Shown here one piece after another: positions 1 through 7,341 of a stretch of DNA of 64,000 bases. The position numbers and the translations under genes were made by a program. The notes beneath the pieces were generated by a model, which searched no databases, was not told the DNA's origin, and saw only the letters and a list, made by a program, of their open reading frames with translations. Position 1 is the stretch's first letter; every line of letters starts with the position of its first letter. Origin of the DNA: Clostridium estertheticum subsp. estertheticum (GTDB lineage Bacteria > Bacillota > Clostridia > Clostridiales > Clostridiaceae); the NCBI RefSeq assembly GCF_001877035.1, contig NZ_CP015756.1:363001-427000 (forward strand), given 5' to 3'.

Positions 1-1505
1 CTGATGAAATTCCAAAAGAAGAGTATGCAAGAAGAAAAGATTTAAGGGACCTACGTATGGTAACTATAGATGGTGAGGATGCTAAAGACTTAGATGACGC
101 TGTATCTATTGAGCTTTTGGATAATGGTAACTATCGTTTAGGAGTCCACATAGCGGATGTTTCTAATTATGTTAAAGACAAAAATCCTTTAGACAAAGAA
201 GCTTTGAAAAGAGCAACTTCAGTATACTTAATTGATAGAGTTATACCAATGCTTCCTAAAAAATTATCAAATGGAGTCTGTAGTTTAAATCCTAAAGTGG
301 ATAGGTTAGCACTCACTTGTTTTATGGAGATAGATAAAAACGGAAAACATGTAGATCATGAAATAGTGGAAAGTATTATAAAAACTAATGAGAGAATGAC
401 TTATACTGACGTTACGAAAATACTTACTGATAAGGATGAAGAAGTAATTAAAAGATATGACTATTTATATGAAGACTTTAAACATATGGAAGAGTTATGT
501 GCCATTCTTAATAAAAACAGAATGAATAGGGGCGCTATAGATTTTGATTTTACTGAGTGTAAAATAATATTAAATGAAAACGGAAAACCTATAGATATCG
601 TACCTTATGAAAGAGGTATTGCAAATAGAGTAATAGAGGAATTTATGTTAGCAGCTAATGAAACTATAGCGGAACATTTTTTCTGGCTAAATGTACCATT
701 TGTATATAGAATTCATGAGGATCCAGATGAAGAAAAGCTAATGCGTTTTAGTGAATTTGCACATAATTTAGGATACGCTGTAAAATGGGGTAAGGAAGTT
801 CATCCTAGAATGCTTCAAGATATATTAGGAAAAGTTAAAGGTCAGAAAGAAGAAATGGTAGTAAGCACACTTCTTCTCCGTTCTATGATGAAAGCAAAAT
901 ATTCATCAGAATGTAGTGGTCATTTTGGTTTGGCTGCTAAGTATTACAGTCACTTTACATCACCAATTAGAAGATATCCAGATTTAATGATCCATAGGAT
1001 AATTAAAGAGGTTCTAAATGGAGGATTAAGTGATGCAAGAATAGAGAGGTTAAAAAAAGAAGTCGAAATTGCTGCTAAACAATCATCAGATATGGAAAGA
1101 GTAGCCATGGAAGCCGAAAGAGACGTTGATGACTTAAAGAAAGCAGAATACATGAATGAGAGAGTTGGTCAAGAATTTGATGGTATTATTTCATCAGTAA
1201 CCAATTTTGGATTATTTGTTGAACTCCCTAATACTGTAGAAGGTTTAGTTCATATGACTACCTTAGATGATGATTATTATGTCTTTGATGAAAGACATTT
1301 AACCCTTATTGGAGAGAGAACTAAGAAGATGTACAAATTAGGAGAAGAGGTAAGAATCATAGTTAGTAAAGTTGATCTAACTTCTCATGAGGTTTATTTT
1401 GATATAATTAAAGATGAGGATGAGCATGAAGAAGGCTCAGATGATTATTCAGTTAATCAATTAAATGAACTCATAAAGGATGATTCAACAAAGGAAGAAG
1501 AGTAG
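1..1505 (+). CDS. rnr: Ribonuclease R, 5' end outside window
   Basis: This is a 3'-to-5' exoribonuclease of the RNase II/R family that degrades structured RNA in the cytoplasm and works with tmRNA/SmpB in trans-translation. The frame is open from base 3, so the true start lies upstream; the ATG at 57 is internal. The RNB catalytic core is visible at once (GEDAKDLDDA around bases 72-101, with the acidic metal-binding residues), and it runs to about base 1150. A C-terminal S1 RNA-binding domain follows (GQEFDGIISSVTNFGLFVEL, about bases 1168-1230), then a short acidic tail. The N-terminal cold-shock domains are not in the window. The order rnr-smpB-ssrA is the usual Firmicutes arrangement, which makes the identification very secure. 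Confidence 0.97.
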   Translation, partial: DEIPKEEYARRKDLRDLRMVTIDGEDAKDLDDAVSIELLDNGNYRLGVHIADVSNYVKDKNPLDKEALKRATSVYLIDRVIPMLPKKLSNGVCSLNPKVDRLALTCFMEIDKNGKHVDHEIVESIIKTNERMTYTDVTKILTDKDEEVIKRYDYLYEDFKHMEELCAILNKNRMNRGAIDFDFTECKIILNENGKPIDIVPYERGIANRVIEEFMLAANETIAEHFFWLNVPFVYRIHEDPDEEKLMRFSEFAHNLGYAVKWGKEVHPRMLQDILGKVKGQKEEMVVSTLLLRSMMKAKYSSECSGHFGLAAKYYSHFTSPIRRYPDLMIHRIIKEVLNGGLSDARIERLKKEVEIAAKQSSDMERVAMEAERDVDDLKKAEYMNERVGQEFDGIISSVTNFGLFVELPNTVEGLVHMTTLDDDYYVFDERHLTLIGERTKKMYKLGEEVRIIVSKVDLTSHEVYFDIIKDEDEHEEGSDDYSVNQLNELIKDDSTKEEE

Positions 1506-1533
1506 AGCATTAGAATAATACCAATATAAGAAT

Positions 1534-1569
1534 AATCTATAAGAGAGAAAACTTTCTCTCTTATAGATT
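1534..1569. terminator. Long perfect hairpin after rnr
   Basis: A near-perfect inverted repeat with arms of about 16 bases (AATCTATAAGAGAGAA and its complement) and a very small loop lies 30 bases after the rnr stop. No T-run follows, so it may act as an mRNA 3' end stabiliser or a weak terminator rather than a classical intrinsic terminator. Confidence 0.6.
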
Positions 1570-1606
1570 AAACATGGAATATTTTGTTAAAACGCTCTGC
1601 ATATTC

Positions 1607-1635
1607 TTGAAATAAGGCATTATATATAGTATAAT
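1607..1635 (+). promoter_or_regulatory. Predicted sigma-A promoter of smpB
   Basis: TTGAAA at 1607-1612 and TATAAT at 1630-1635 are separated by exactly 17 bases, and lie about 70 bases before smpB. This suggests that smpB is transcribed on its own as well as by readthrough from rnr. Confidence 0.7.
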
Positions 1636-1703
1636 GATACTTAATAAAAAGAATAATACAAAAAATCTTACACTATACTAATAAGAATAAAGTAGGTGAA
1701 GTT

Positions 1704-2171
1704 ATGATAAAGAAGACAGAAAACAAAACACTGGCACAAAATAAAAAAGCAAGACATGATTATTTTGTAGAGGAAGCAATGGAAGCTGGTATAGAGCTTG
1801 TTGGTACAGAAGTGAAATCCATCAGGGCTGGTAAAGCAAACTTAAAAGATAGTTTTGCAGATGTTATAAATGGAGAAATATTCGTTAAAAACATGCATAT
1901 AGGCCATTATGAGAATGGAAATCAGTTTAATGTTGATCCATTAAGACCCAGAAGGTTATTGCTTCATAAAGAACAAATAATTAAACTAGGGTTATTCACC
2001 GCTCAAAAAGGTTATACACTAGTTCCGTTAGCTCTTTATCTTAAAGATACTAAGGTAAAAGTTAATCTTGGGGTTGTTCGTGGTAAGAAGGATTATGATA
2101 AGAGAGATGCAATGCTAGAAAAAGATGCTAAGAGAGATATGGATAGACAGATAAAAGAGAGAATGAGATAA
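1704..2171 (+). CDS. smpB: SsrA-binding protein SmpB
   Basis: SmpB is the essential partner of tmRNA: it binds the tRNA-like domain and delivers it to stalled ribosomes. The 155-aa length is normal for the family. Family features seen are the N-terminal [29 protein letters not shown] (about residues 29-48), the HIGHYENGN stretch, and the basic C-terminal tail [19 protein letters not shown] that sits in the empty mRNA channel. The ATG at 1704 is preceded by AGGTGAAG. It lies between rnr and the tmRNA gene it serves. Confidence 0.98.
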   Translation: MIKKTENKTLAQNKKARHDYFVEEAMEAGIELVGTEVKSIRAGKANLKDSFADVINGEIFVKNMHIGHYENGNQFNVDPLRPRRLLLHKEQIIKLGLFTAQKGYTLVPLALYLKDTKVKVNLGVVRGKKDYDKRDAMLEKDAKRDMDRQIKERMR

Positions 2172-2396
2172 ATTCTAATAATGAACTTAGATTCCATAAT
2201 ATTAGCACTTGATAAAGAGTATAATATGGTGTATTATTAGGACTATAGTCAGTAACATAGTAAAGAACTTAAAGTTACTATCTAATCGATATATGAGTTA
2301 CAAAAAATTAGAAAATATAGATTTGCGTTATATATGTAATAATGATTTTATATTATTACAGTGTAAAAGATTTAAATTTAATCTTTTCACATCTTT

Positions 2397-2749
2397 GGGG
2401 GCGTACTTGGTTTCGACGGGGGTACGTTGTGTCGAGGAAGCGAGCTGAGGGAACCTATGGACCCGCATTAAAAAACTATTGGAACAATTTAAACGCAAAC
2501 GATAATTTACAACTAGCAGCTTAGACTGCTACGTCTTACCTTAGATGACCGCGACTTAGGATAGGGCGACGACAGCGGTGAACCGAGTCTGGGAAAGCTT
2601 TGACCTGGAAACGGAAAATATGAAGCTACTAAAACTTAAACCTGGTCAATAGGGGTTAGGTAGAGGGAATGTTAAATTATTGACTACGCTCGTAGATGCC
2701 TAGGTGTTGCTGCCTTCGGACAGGGGTTCGACACCCCTCGCCTCCACCA
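2397..2749 (+). ncRNA. ssrA: Transfer-messenger RNA (tmRNA)
   Basis: The gene starts GGGGGCG (2397-2403), which pairs with CGCCTCC (2739-2745) as a seven-pair acceptor stem with one G-U pair. The hallmark 5' segment GTACTTGGTTTCGACGGGGG and the T-arm GGTTCGA are present, and CCA is encoded at 2747-2749. The tag frame begins at GCA 2495 and stops at TAG 2522-2524, encoding ANDNLQLAA. The tag ends in the protease degron LAA, but LQLAA is unusual beside the FALAA that I recall in other clostridia. The 3' end is the apparent attachment site for the island downstream. Confidence 0.97.
2738..2749 (+). other. ssrA 3' end, probable left attachment site
   Basis: TCGCCTCCACCA, the last 12 bases of the tmRNA, recurs exactly at 30497-30508 in the same orientation. 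The 27.8 kb between the two copies carries recombinases and restriction systems. tmRNA 3' ends are well-known integration targets; that these two copies are attL and attR is inference. Confidence 0.65.
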
Positions 2750-2752
2750 ATG

Positions 2753-2790
2753 AAACCCTCGACTAATTAATTTTAGTTGAGGGTTTTCTT
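2753..2790 (+). terminator. tmRNA terminator
   Basis: AAACCCTCGACTAA pairs with TTAGTTGAGGGTTT and is followed by TTTCTT, four bases after the CCA end. Close relatives of this hairpin recur at 37091, 55241 and 58741, the last being nearly the same in its loop and tail. Confidence 0.9.
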
Positions 2791-2824
2791 ATGCCCTTAT
2801 TTAGTTGGATTATAATGATGTGAA

Positions 2825-2843
2825 CAGAACCGTACCATAAATA
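2825..2843 (+). repeat. 19-bp direct repeat, left copy
   Basis: AGAACCGTACCATAAATAA here matches AGAACTGTACCATAAATAA at 5395-5413 in 18 of 19 positions. The two copies bracket the methyltransferase/endonuclease pair exactly, so they may mark the ends of a transferred module. Confidence 0.6.
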
Positions 2844-2973
2844 AGTGAGGACTAACTTTATTTTAAATATAGAACAGAACATACTAAGCTTCTTGAATAG
2901 ATTATGCTTCTATCTCAATATTATTTGGCTGGGTATTTAACATGAGTATAGGAAAAATAGTGATACTGTGTAT

Positions 2974-3007
2974 ACAACCTTAATATATATATATATATTA
3001 AGGTTGT
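2974..3007. promoter_or_regulatory. 34-bp perfect palindrome before methyltransferase
   Basis: ACAACCTTAATATATAT is followed directly by its exact complement, ending three bases before the AAAGGGG ribosome binding site. It could be an operator for self-regulation of the methyltransferase, or an RNA hairpin hiding the ribosome binding site. Long TA runs form palindromes easily, but the ACAACCTTAA/TTAAGGTTGT outer arms are not low-complexity. Confidence 0.6.
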
Positions 3008-3024
3008 AAAGGGGAATTTATAAA

Positions 3025-3903
3025 TTGGCTATCAAGTATCAAGAAAATGAACTATACTATTGTGACAACCTAAACCTTTTGAGAGAGATACCAAATAATA
3101 GTATTAATTTGATTTACTGTGATGTTCTATATGGTACAGGAAAAAAATTTAAAGACTATAAGGACATTAAATCTGATGAAAATACAGTAAGGAATTTTTA
3201 TGTCAACAGATTAAATCTAATGAGAAATAAATTGAAAGATAATGGTTCTATTTATATTCAGGTAGATACCCGTATTAATTATCTAATGAGAGCAATAATG
3301 AATGAGATATTTGGAGAAAAAAATTTTAGAAATGAAATAATCTGGTGGAAGAATACTTTTTCTCAAAATCAAGAAGATTTATATTTGAAAAAGCACGATA
3401 ATATACTATTTTATACTAAAGGTGAAGAATTCTATTTTGAACCTCAAAAAATATTTAATGGAAAAAAGGTTGATAGAATGCAAAGAGGATTTTTTGATTC
3501 AGGCAATGCATATCTTGTTTATGATAAGGAGAAATTCGAAACTTATAAGCGAATACACGAAGAAAAAGGAATATTTAGCAAGAAAGCAATAAAAGAAAAA
3601 TTTAACGAACAGCCATTTACCACGTGTCAAGATGTAATAGCTGATATTGGTGTAGTCAATCCTAAATCAAAAGAATGGGAGGACTATTGCAGTCAAAAAC
3701 CGATAGAATTAATGGAGAGAATTATTTTGAGTAGTTCAAAGAAAGGAGATTTAATAGCTGACTTTTTTATGGGAAGTGGGAGCTTTATAGTAGCGGCAGT
3801 GAAAAGTGGGAGACGATATATTGGTTGTGATACAAACATAAAGGCTTTAACTATATGCCGAAGAAGAATAAATGAAATAGAGAATGTGGAGAAAAATGAT
3901 TAG
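3025..3903 (+). CDS. Site-specific DNA methyltransferase, beta class
   Basis: This is an S-adenosylmethionine-dependent DNA amino-methyltransferase (N6-adenine or N4-cytosine). The motif order is catalytic motif first (NLIYCDVLYGTG, about residues 28-39) and AdoMet-binding motif last (ADFFMGSGSF, about residues 245-255), which defines the beta class as in type III Mod and many type II enzymes. The catalytic tetrapeptide reads DVLY where DPPY is usual. TTG start at 3025, chosen because AAAGGGG lies at the right distance and no better start exists. The next gene is 55 bases downstream, in the same direction, and is probably its cognate endonuclease. A palindrome sits just upstream. Confidence 0.85.
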   Translation: MAIKYQENELYYCDNLNLLREIPNNSINLIYCDVLYGTGKKFKDYKDIKSDENTVRNFYVNRLNLMRNKLKDNGSIYIQVDTRINYLMRAIMNEIFGEKNFRNEIIWWKNTFSQNQEDLYLKKHDNILFYTKGEEFYFEPQKIFNGKKVDRMQRGFFDSGNAYLVYDKEKFETYKRIHEEKGIFSKKAIKEKFNEQPFTTCQDVIADIGVVNPKSKEWEDYCSQKPIELMERIILSSSKKGDLIADFFMGSGSFIVAAVKSGRRYIGCDTNIKALTICRRRINEIENVEKND

Positions 3904-3958
3904 GATAAACTGAGAGTGGATATGATATAAAACAAAGATAAAAAGGGAGAATTAAGAA

Positions 3959-5371
3959 GTGTTTAAATTTTTTGAAAAAGATGATATAGAAAAAATACTA
4001 AATAATAAAAGAATCCAAGGAACTAATGAAGAAAAGTTAGAGAGAATTAGGCATGTTGATGAAACAGAGGCGCTTTTAGTGCGATTTGAGAGAATGATTA
4101 ATTTTACTTATAAAAATCGTAAAAGTTTAATTCTGCATTATCCTTCAAAAAAAATAAATAATGAATTAATGATTAAAGAGGGACTAAAGAAAAAGGTACC
4201 GTTGATAGGAAATATTTTTTTAAGTAAAGAAAGTAGCAGAGATATTATTCCTTTTGCCGAGTGCGTAATTAATGGAATATTTTTACCTGAAGAGTTGGCC
4301 ATACATTGGAATAAAATGTTTGAAATTAAATTAAATGACAGACGGGGTACTCTTTATAATATTTATAATGAAAATATTAAAAAAGAACTTGAGGAAAATG
4401 CCCCTCAGCTTAATGAGGCATTTGAGTTACTATTTCAGCAATTTAATTATAGTGATAAGCAATTAGAGAAAATTATAAAATTGACTAAAAATAATAAAGT
4501 TCATACGGGAGATTCAGCTTTATTGTGGATAAGATGTGATGTATTGGAGTATTATACATCTTCACACATAATACTTGATAATCATAAAGTATCTTACTTC
4601 GAATACCTTTCAAAGTATAAGTATTATCCCCATTCAGTAGCATATGGTTTAACAAAGAGGGAGTATTATAAATTTAGACAAAGTATGATTAAAGCTTCTG
4701 ATTATTGTGTGAGTGAAGAAGCTATAAGAAAATCTTTTGTTTTTTTGGATGAGACTGATAAGCTTAAAGCACTTAAATTTCAATCACGGTATAAAGTGTT
4801 CTCAGAAGAAGCATGGAGGGATTTGTTGTGCAAAGAACAATTTATTTATACAGATAATTTAAGAAATAATTATCTAATATTATTACATTTAATTTTAGAG
4901 AATAAATATAATAAGAAGTTTACTTTAATAGATTACGATACAGAAGTGAGATGTTTTAATGATACAAATAGAGGTAAGAAATATTATATTGATGCATATC
5001 TACATTTTTATATAGCTGAGGAACAAAGAAATGTGAGATATTATATTGAATTTAAAAACTATGAAAGGACAATGTATGAAGATGATAAAGACTATCTTCA
5101 TCAACCTAAAGCTATTTTAAATAATAACTTCGATATAGAAAGGTATAAACATGATGATACAGATATATGGTATTATATGGCTATAACTAAAGGCTCACCA
5201 TATGTTTATGGGAAGAATAGTGTAAAGGATAGCGGGATTCAACTAGATAATTATATTGATTTTACATGGACTGAAGTTTTTAGCATAATAGAAATAAATA
5301 TACAAGCAAAAGCTAGAGAATCCATAGATAGGAGTTTAGGTGGGTTTTTAAAGTTTATAGAAAGAATATAA
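3959..5371 (+). CDS. Putative restriction endonuclease, PD-(D/E)xK-like
   Basis: I do not recognise the 470-aa protein by family. Its C-terminal third contains YYIDAYLHFYIAEE followed by YYIEFKNYER (about residues 342-370). An acidic residue before a strand that ends in E-x-K is the pattern of PD-(D/E)xK nucleases. The position directly after a beta-class methyltransferase, same strand, 55-base gap, suggests a type II-like restriction partner. GTG start at 3959 with AAGGGAG ribosome binding site. A near copy of a 19-bp repeat follows at 5395, so the pair looks like a self-contained module. The endonuclease role is inference from motif and context. Confidence 0.55.
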   Translation: MFKFFEKDDIEKILNNKRIQGTNEEKLERIRHVDETEALLVRFERMINFTYKNRKSLILHYPSKKINNELMIKEGLKKKVPLIGNIFLSKESSRDIIPFAECVINGIFLPEELAIHWNKMFEIKLNDRRGTLYNIYNENIKKELEENAPQLNEAFELLFQQFNYSDKQLEKIIKLTKNNKVHTGDSALLWIRCDVLEYYTSSHIILDNHKVSYFEYLSKYKYYPHSVAYGLTKREYYKFRQSMIKASDYCVSEEAIRKSFVFLDETDKLKALKFQSRYKVFSEEAWRDLLCKEQFIYTDNLRNNYLILLHLILENKYNKKFTLIDYDTEVRCFNDTNRGKKYYIDAYLHFYIAEEQRNVRYYIEFKNYERTMYEDDKDYLHQPKAILNNNFDIERYKHDDTDIWYYMAITKGSPYVYGKNSVKDSGIQLDNYIDFTWTEVFSIIEINIQAKARESIDRSLGGFLKFIERI

Positions 5372-5394
5372 AAACTCACTTAGAAGCTATACGG

Positions 5395-5413
5395 AGAACT
5401 GTACCATAAATAA
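5395..5413 (+). repeat. 19-bp direct repeat, right copy
   Basis: The right-hand copy of the repeat at 2825-2843, one mismatch. It lies 24 bases after the putative endonuclease stop codon. Confidence 0.6.
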
Positions 5414-5423
5414 TGTGGAAAAG

Positions 5424-5453
5424 TAGGCTATAGTTATATATAACTATAGCCTA
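5424..5453. terminator. Bidirectional terminator between convergent genes
   Basis: TAGGCTATAGTTATA and its exact complement form a 30-base palindrome followed by TTTATTT on the plus strand. It stands between two convergent genes and could end transcription from both. Confidence 0.75.
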
Positions 5454-5458
5454 TTTAT

Positions 5459-7075
5459 TTAAAATGATATTGACTGACAAGATTCATATCCTCTTTTAGC
5501 GCTTAATTTAGTATCTTTTTTAAAGTATTCTAAAGCTTTAGATTTTGTTGGAATTGCTCCTTCGGTAAAGGCTATAGCTAAATCAATCATCATAACAAGA
5601 CCTTTTCCAGTTCCAGTATCAGTAGATGAATTCTTCAAACTACGAGTTCTTGATTGATTATGAATAACTCCTTTGGATATCAAATTACCAATTAATTCTT
5701 CTTTGCTTCTAGGACAAGTGAAATAAAAGTTAATCGGAACATAATTATTTTTTGATGAAGATTCAGTTTCAACTTTTTTATTTCTCTTTTTTAATGCAGC
5801 AACGATTTTTTCAAATGTTTCAAAATCTTCTTTTGTAAATTTACTTCGCGTAAGTATCGTACTAGTAACGATTTTATCTATAGACGAACTAACATCACTA
5901 TATCTTATTTTATATGTTTTATTATCATTAATTTGTTCACTAGAATAAAATTCACATAGTGTTTCGTAAGATTGGTGAAGTATTTCAAAAAATCTTCGAG
6001 GTAATCCATTAGATGCGTATACAGCTAAAAGAAAAGCTTTTTCATCTTCAAAATAATCAGATACATTGTAGCTAGTAGGATTGAATATTTTCATTTTTTT
6101 GTAAAATAACTGATTAAAAAAGTTTTCATAAAATGAAACTTGAATATCAATTTCTAGATATTCCATAGAACAATCATCGCCAGGTTCAAAATCAATAGCA
6201 GACCCTAATGCCTTTGAAGGATATGAGGTTGCTTGTGGAGGATAAACACCACCAATAAAGTATAAATAATTTCTATCATTACTTATTCTTGTGCCACCTC
6301 TAATAAGCTTAAATAGACGGAAAATTTCTGTTTGTGCATCAGGCGGTAGATCAGAACATTCATCTATAAGCAATATTGTATGATGGAAATCAAAAAGTTC
6401 ACATAGATATTTAAAAAATTGTGTTATAAATTTTGATGCATTTAGGTGACTTAATCTTATCGTAAGGTAATCTATTGATAAAGAGTCTTCGGTTGATGAT
6501 TTTGCAGAAGCATTAATTCCGTGATAAGAAAGACCACCAGAGTATTCTTCCAAATCCTTAGTAATTTGAGAAAGTTTTACTGGATTATTTAATACGGATT
6601 GATGTAATTTGTTAGAATATTCTTCTATTTCAGAAATCAAATAATCAATGTCATTAGATTCCTTTAATCCAAATAATTCTGCTAATTCACTTATAACCTT
6701 GTTAATTATGTTAGTAGATTTCTTATTTAGAGTAGATTTATTAATTTTTATAGTATTTACTGCTTCAATTATTATAGTGCTATACAGATGTATTCTAAAT
6801 AAACTAGTATCCTGTGTAACATATTCGGCAACTTCAGCCATTGATATGTAGACTGGAAGAACTCGAAGAGTTTGAAAATTTTCAATTAACCTAGTACTAA
6901 TCATTTTTAAAATATGAGTTTTACCAGTGCCGCGAATACCTTCTATTAGTGTATTAGAACCATCTTTACTAATATATTTATCAATAGAAAAACCAGGGTC
7001 TATATGAGTTTCTGGATTGAATTTTGACTGTGCATCATGTTGAAAGAATGCATTAGGAATTTGTATAACAGGCAT
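5459..7075 (-). CDS. ORC/CDC6-like P-loop ATPase
   Basis: A P-loop ATPase of unknown role. The Walker A motif IEGIRGTGKTHILK is near residue 50 and the Walker B motif TILLIDECSD near residue 240. The N-terminal placement of Walker A followed by a long helical region resembles ORC/CDC6-type STAND or AAA proteins. The start at MPVIQ (7075) is preferred over a TTG at 7117 because GGTG lies six bases before it; the ATG at 7093 has no ribosome binding site. It is transcribed divergently from hsdR and convergently to the methyltransferase pair, so it is a single-gene unit among restriction genes. A defence role is inference. No membrane segment seen. Confidence 0.6.
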   Translation of the reverse strand: MPVIQIPNAFFQHDAQSKFNPETHIDPGFSIDKYISKDGSNTLIEGIRGTGKTHILKMISTRLIENFQTLRVLPVYISMAEVAEYVTQDTSLFRIHLYSTIIIEAVNTIKINKSTLNKKSTNIINKVISELAELFGLKESNDIDYLISEIEEYSNKLHQSVLNNPVKLSQITKDLEEYSGGLSYHGINASAKSSTEDSLSIDYLTIRLSHLNASKFITQFFKYLCELFDFHHTILLIDECSDLPPDAQTEIFRLFKLIRGGTRISNDRNYLYFIGGVYPPQATSYPSKALGSAIDFEPGDDCSMEYLEIDIQVSFYENFFNQLFYKKMKIFNPTSYNVSDYFEDEKAFLLAVYASNGLPRRFFEILHQSYETLCEFYSSEQINDNKTYKIRYSDVSSSIDKIVTSTILTRSKFTKEDFETFEKIVAALKKRNKKVETESSSKNNYVPINFYFTCPRSKEELIGNLISKGVIHNQSRTRSLKNSSTDTGTGKGLVMMIDLAIAFTEGAIPTKSKALEYFKKDTKLSAKRGYESCQSISF

Positions 7076-7341
7076 ATAATCACCATCTTTCATAAGAATT
7101 ATAACAATATTATACAATAGATGCTAATATTTTACAAGATATATAAACATATCTAATAGACTAAGGTCTATATGTTATATGTCTAGTTATTCATGCTAAT
7201 ATTAATAATATAAAGGGATCATATTATCATAATAAAAGGCTTGTAAATAGAAATTACCTCGTATATATTGACACTAAGGAAGAGTTTAAATATGAGAATT
7301 TATGGTATAATATAGTTAAAAGTTGTTTTGGGGGAATAAAA

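Noticed and set aside
950-1153. Minus-strand frames opposite rnr, hsdR, recombinases, transporter and others
   Set aside because: All lie opposite strongly coding genes with clear family motifs and lack their own ribosome binding sites.
2209-2524. Two short plus-strand frames (2209-2448, 2342-2524) over and before the tmRNA
   Set aside because: They run through structured tmRNA sequence; the second merely reads the tmRNA tag in frame at its end.
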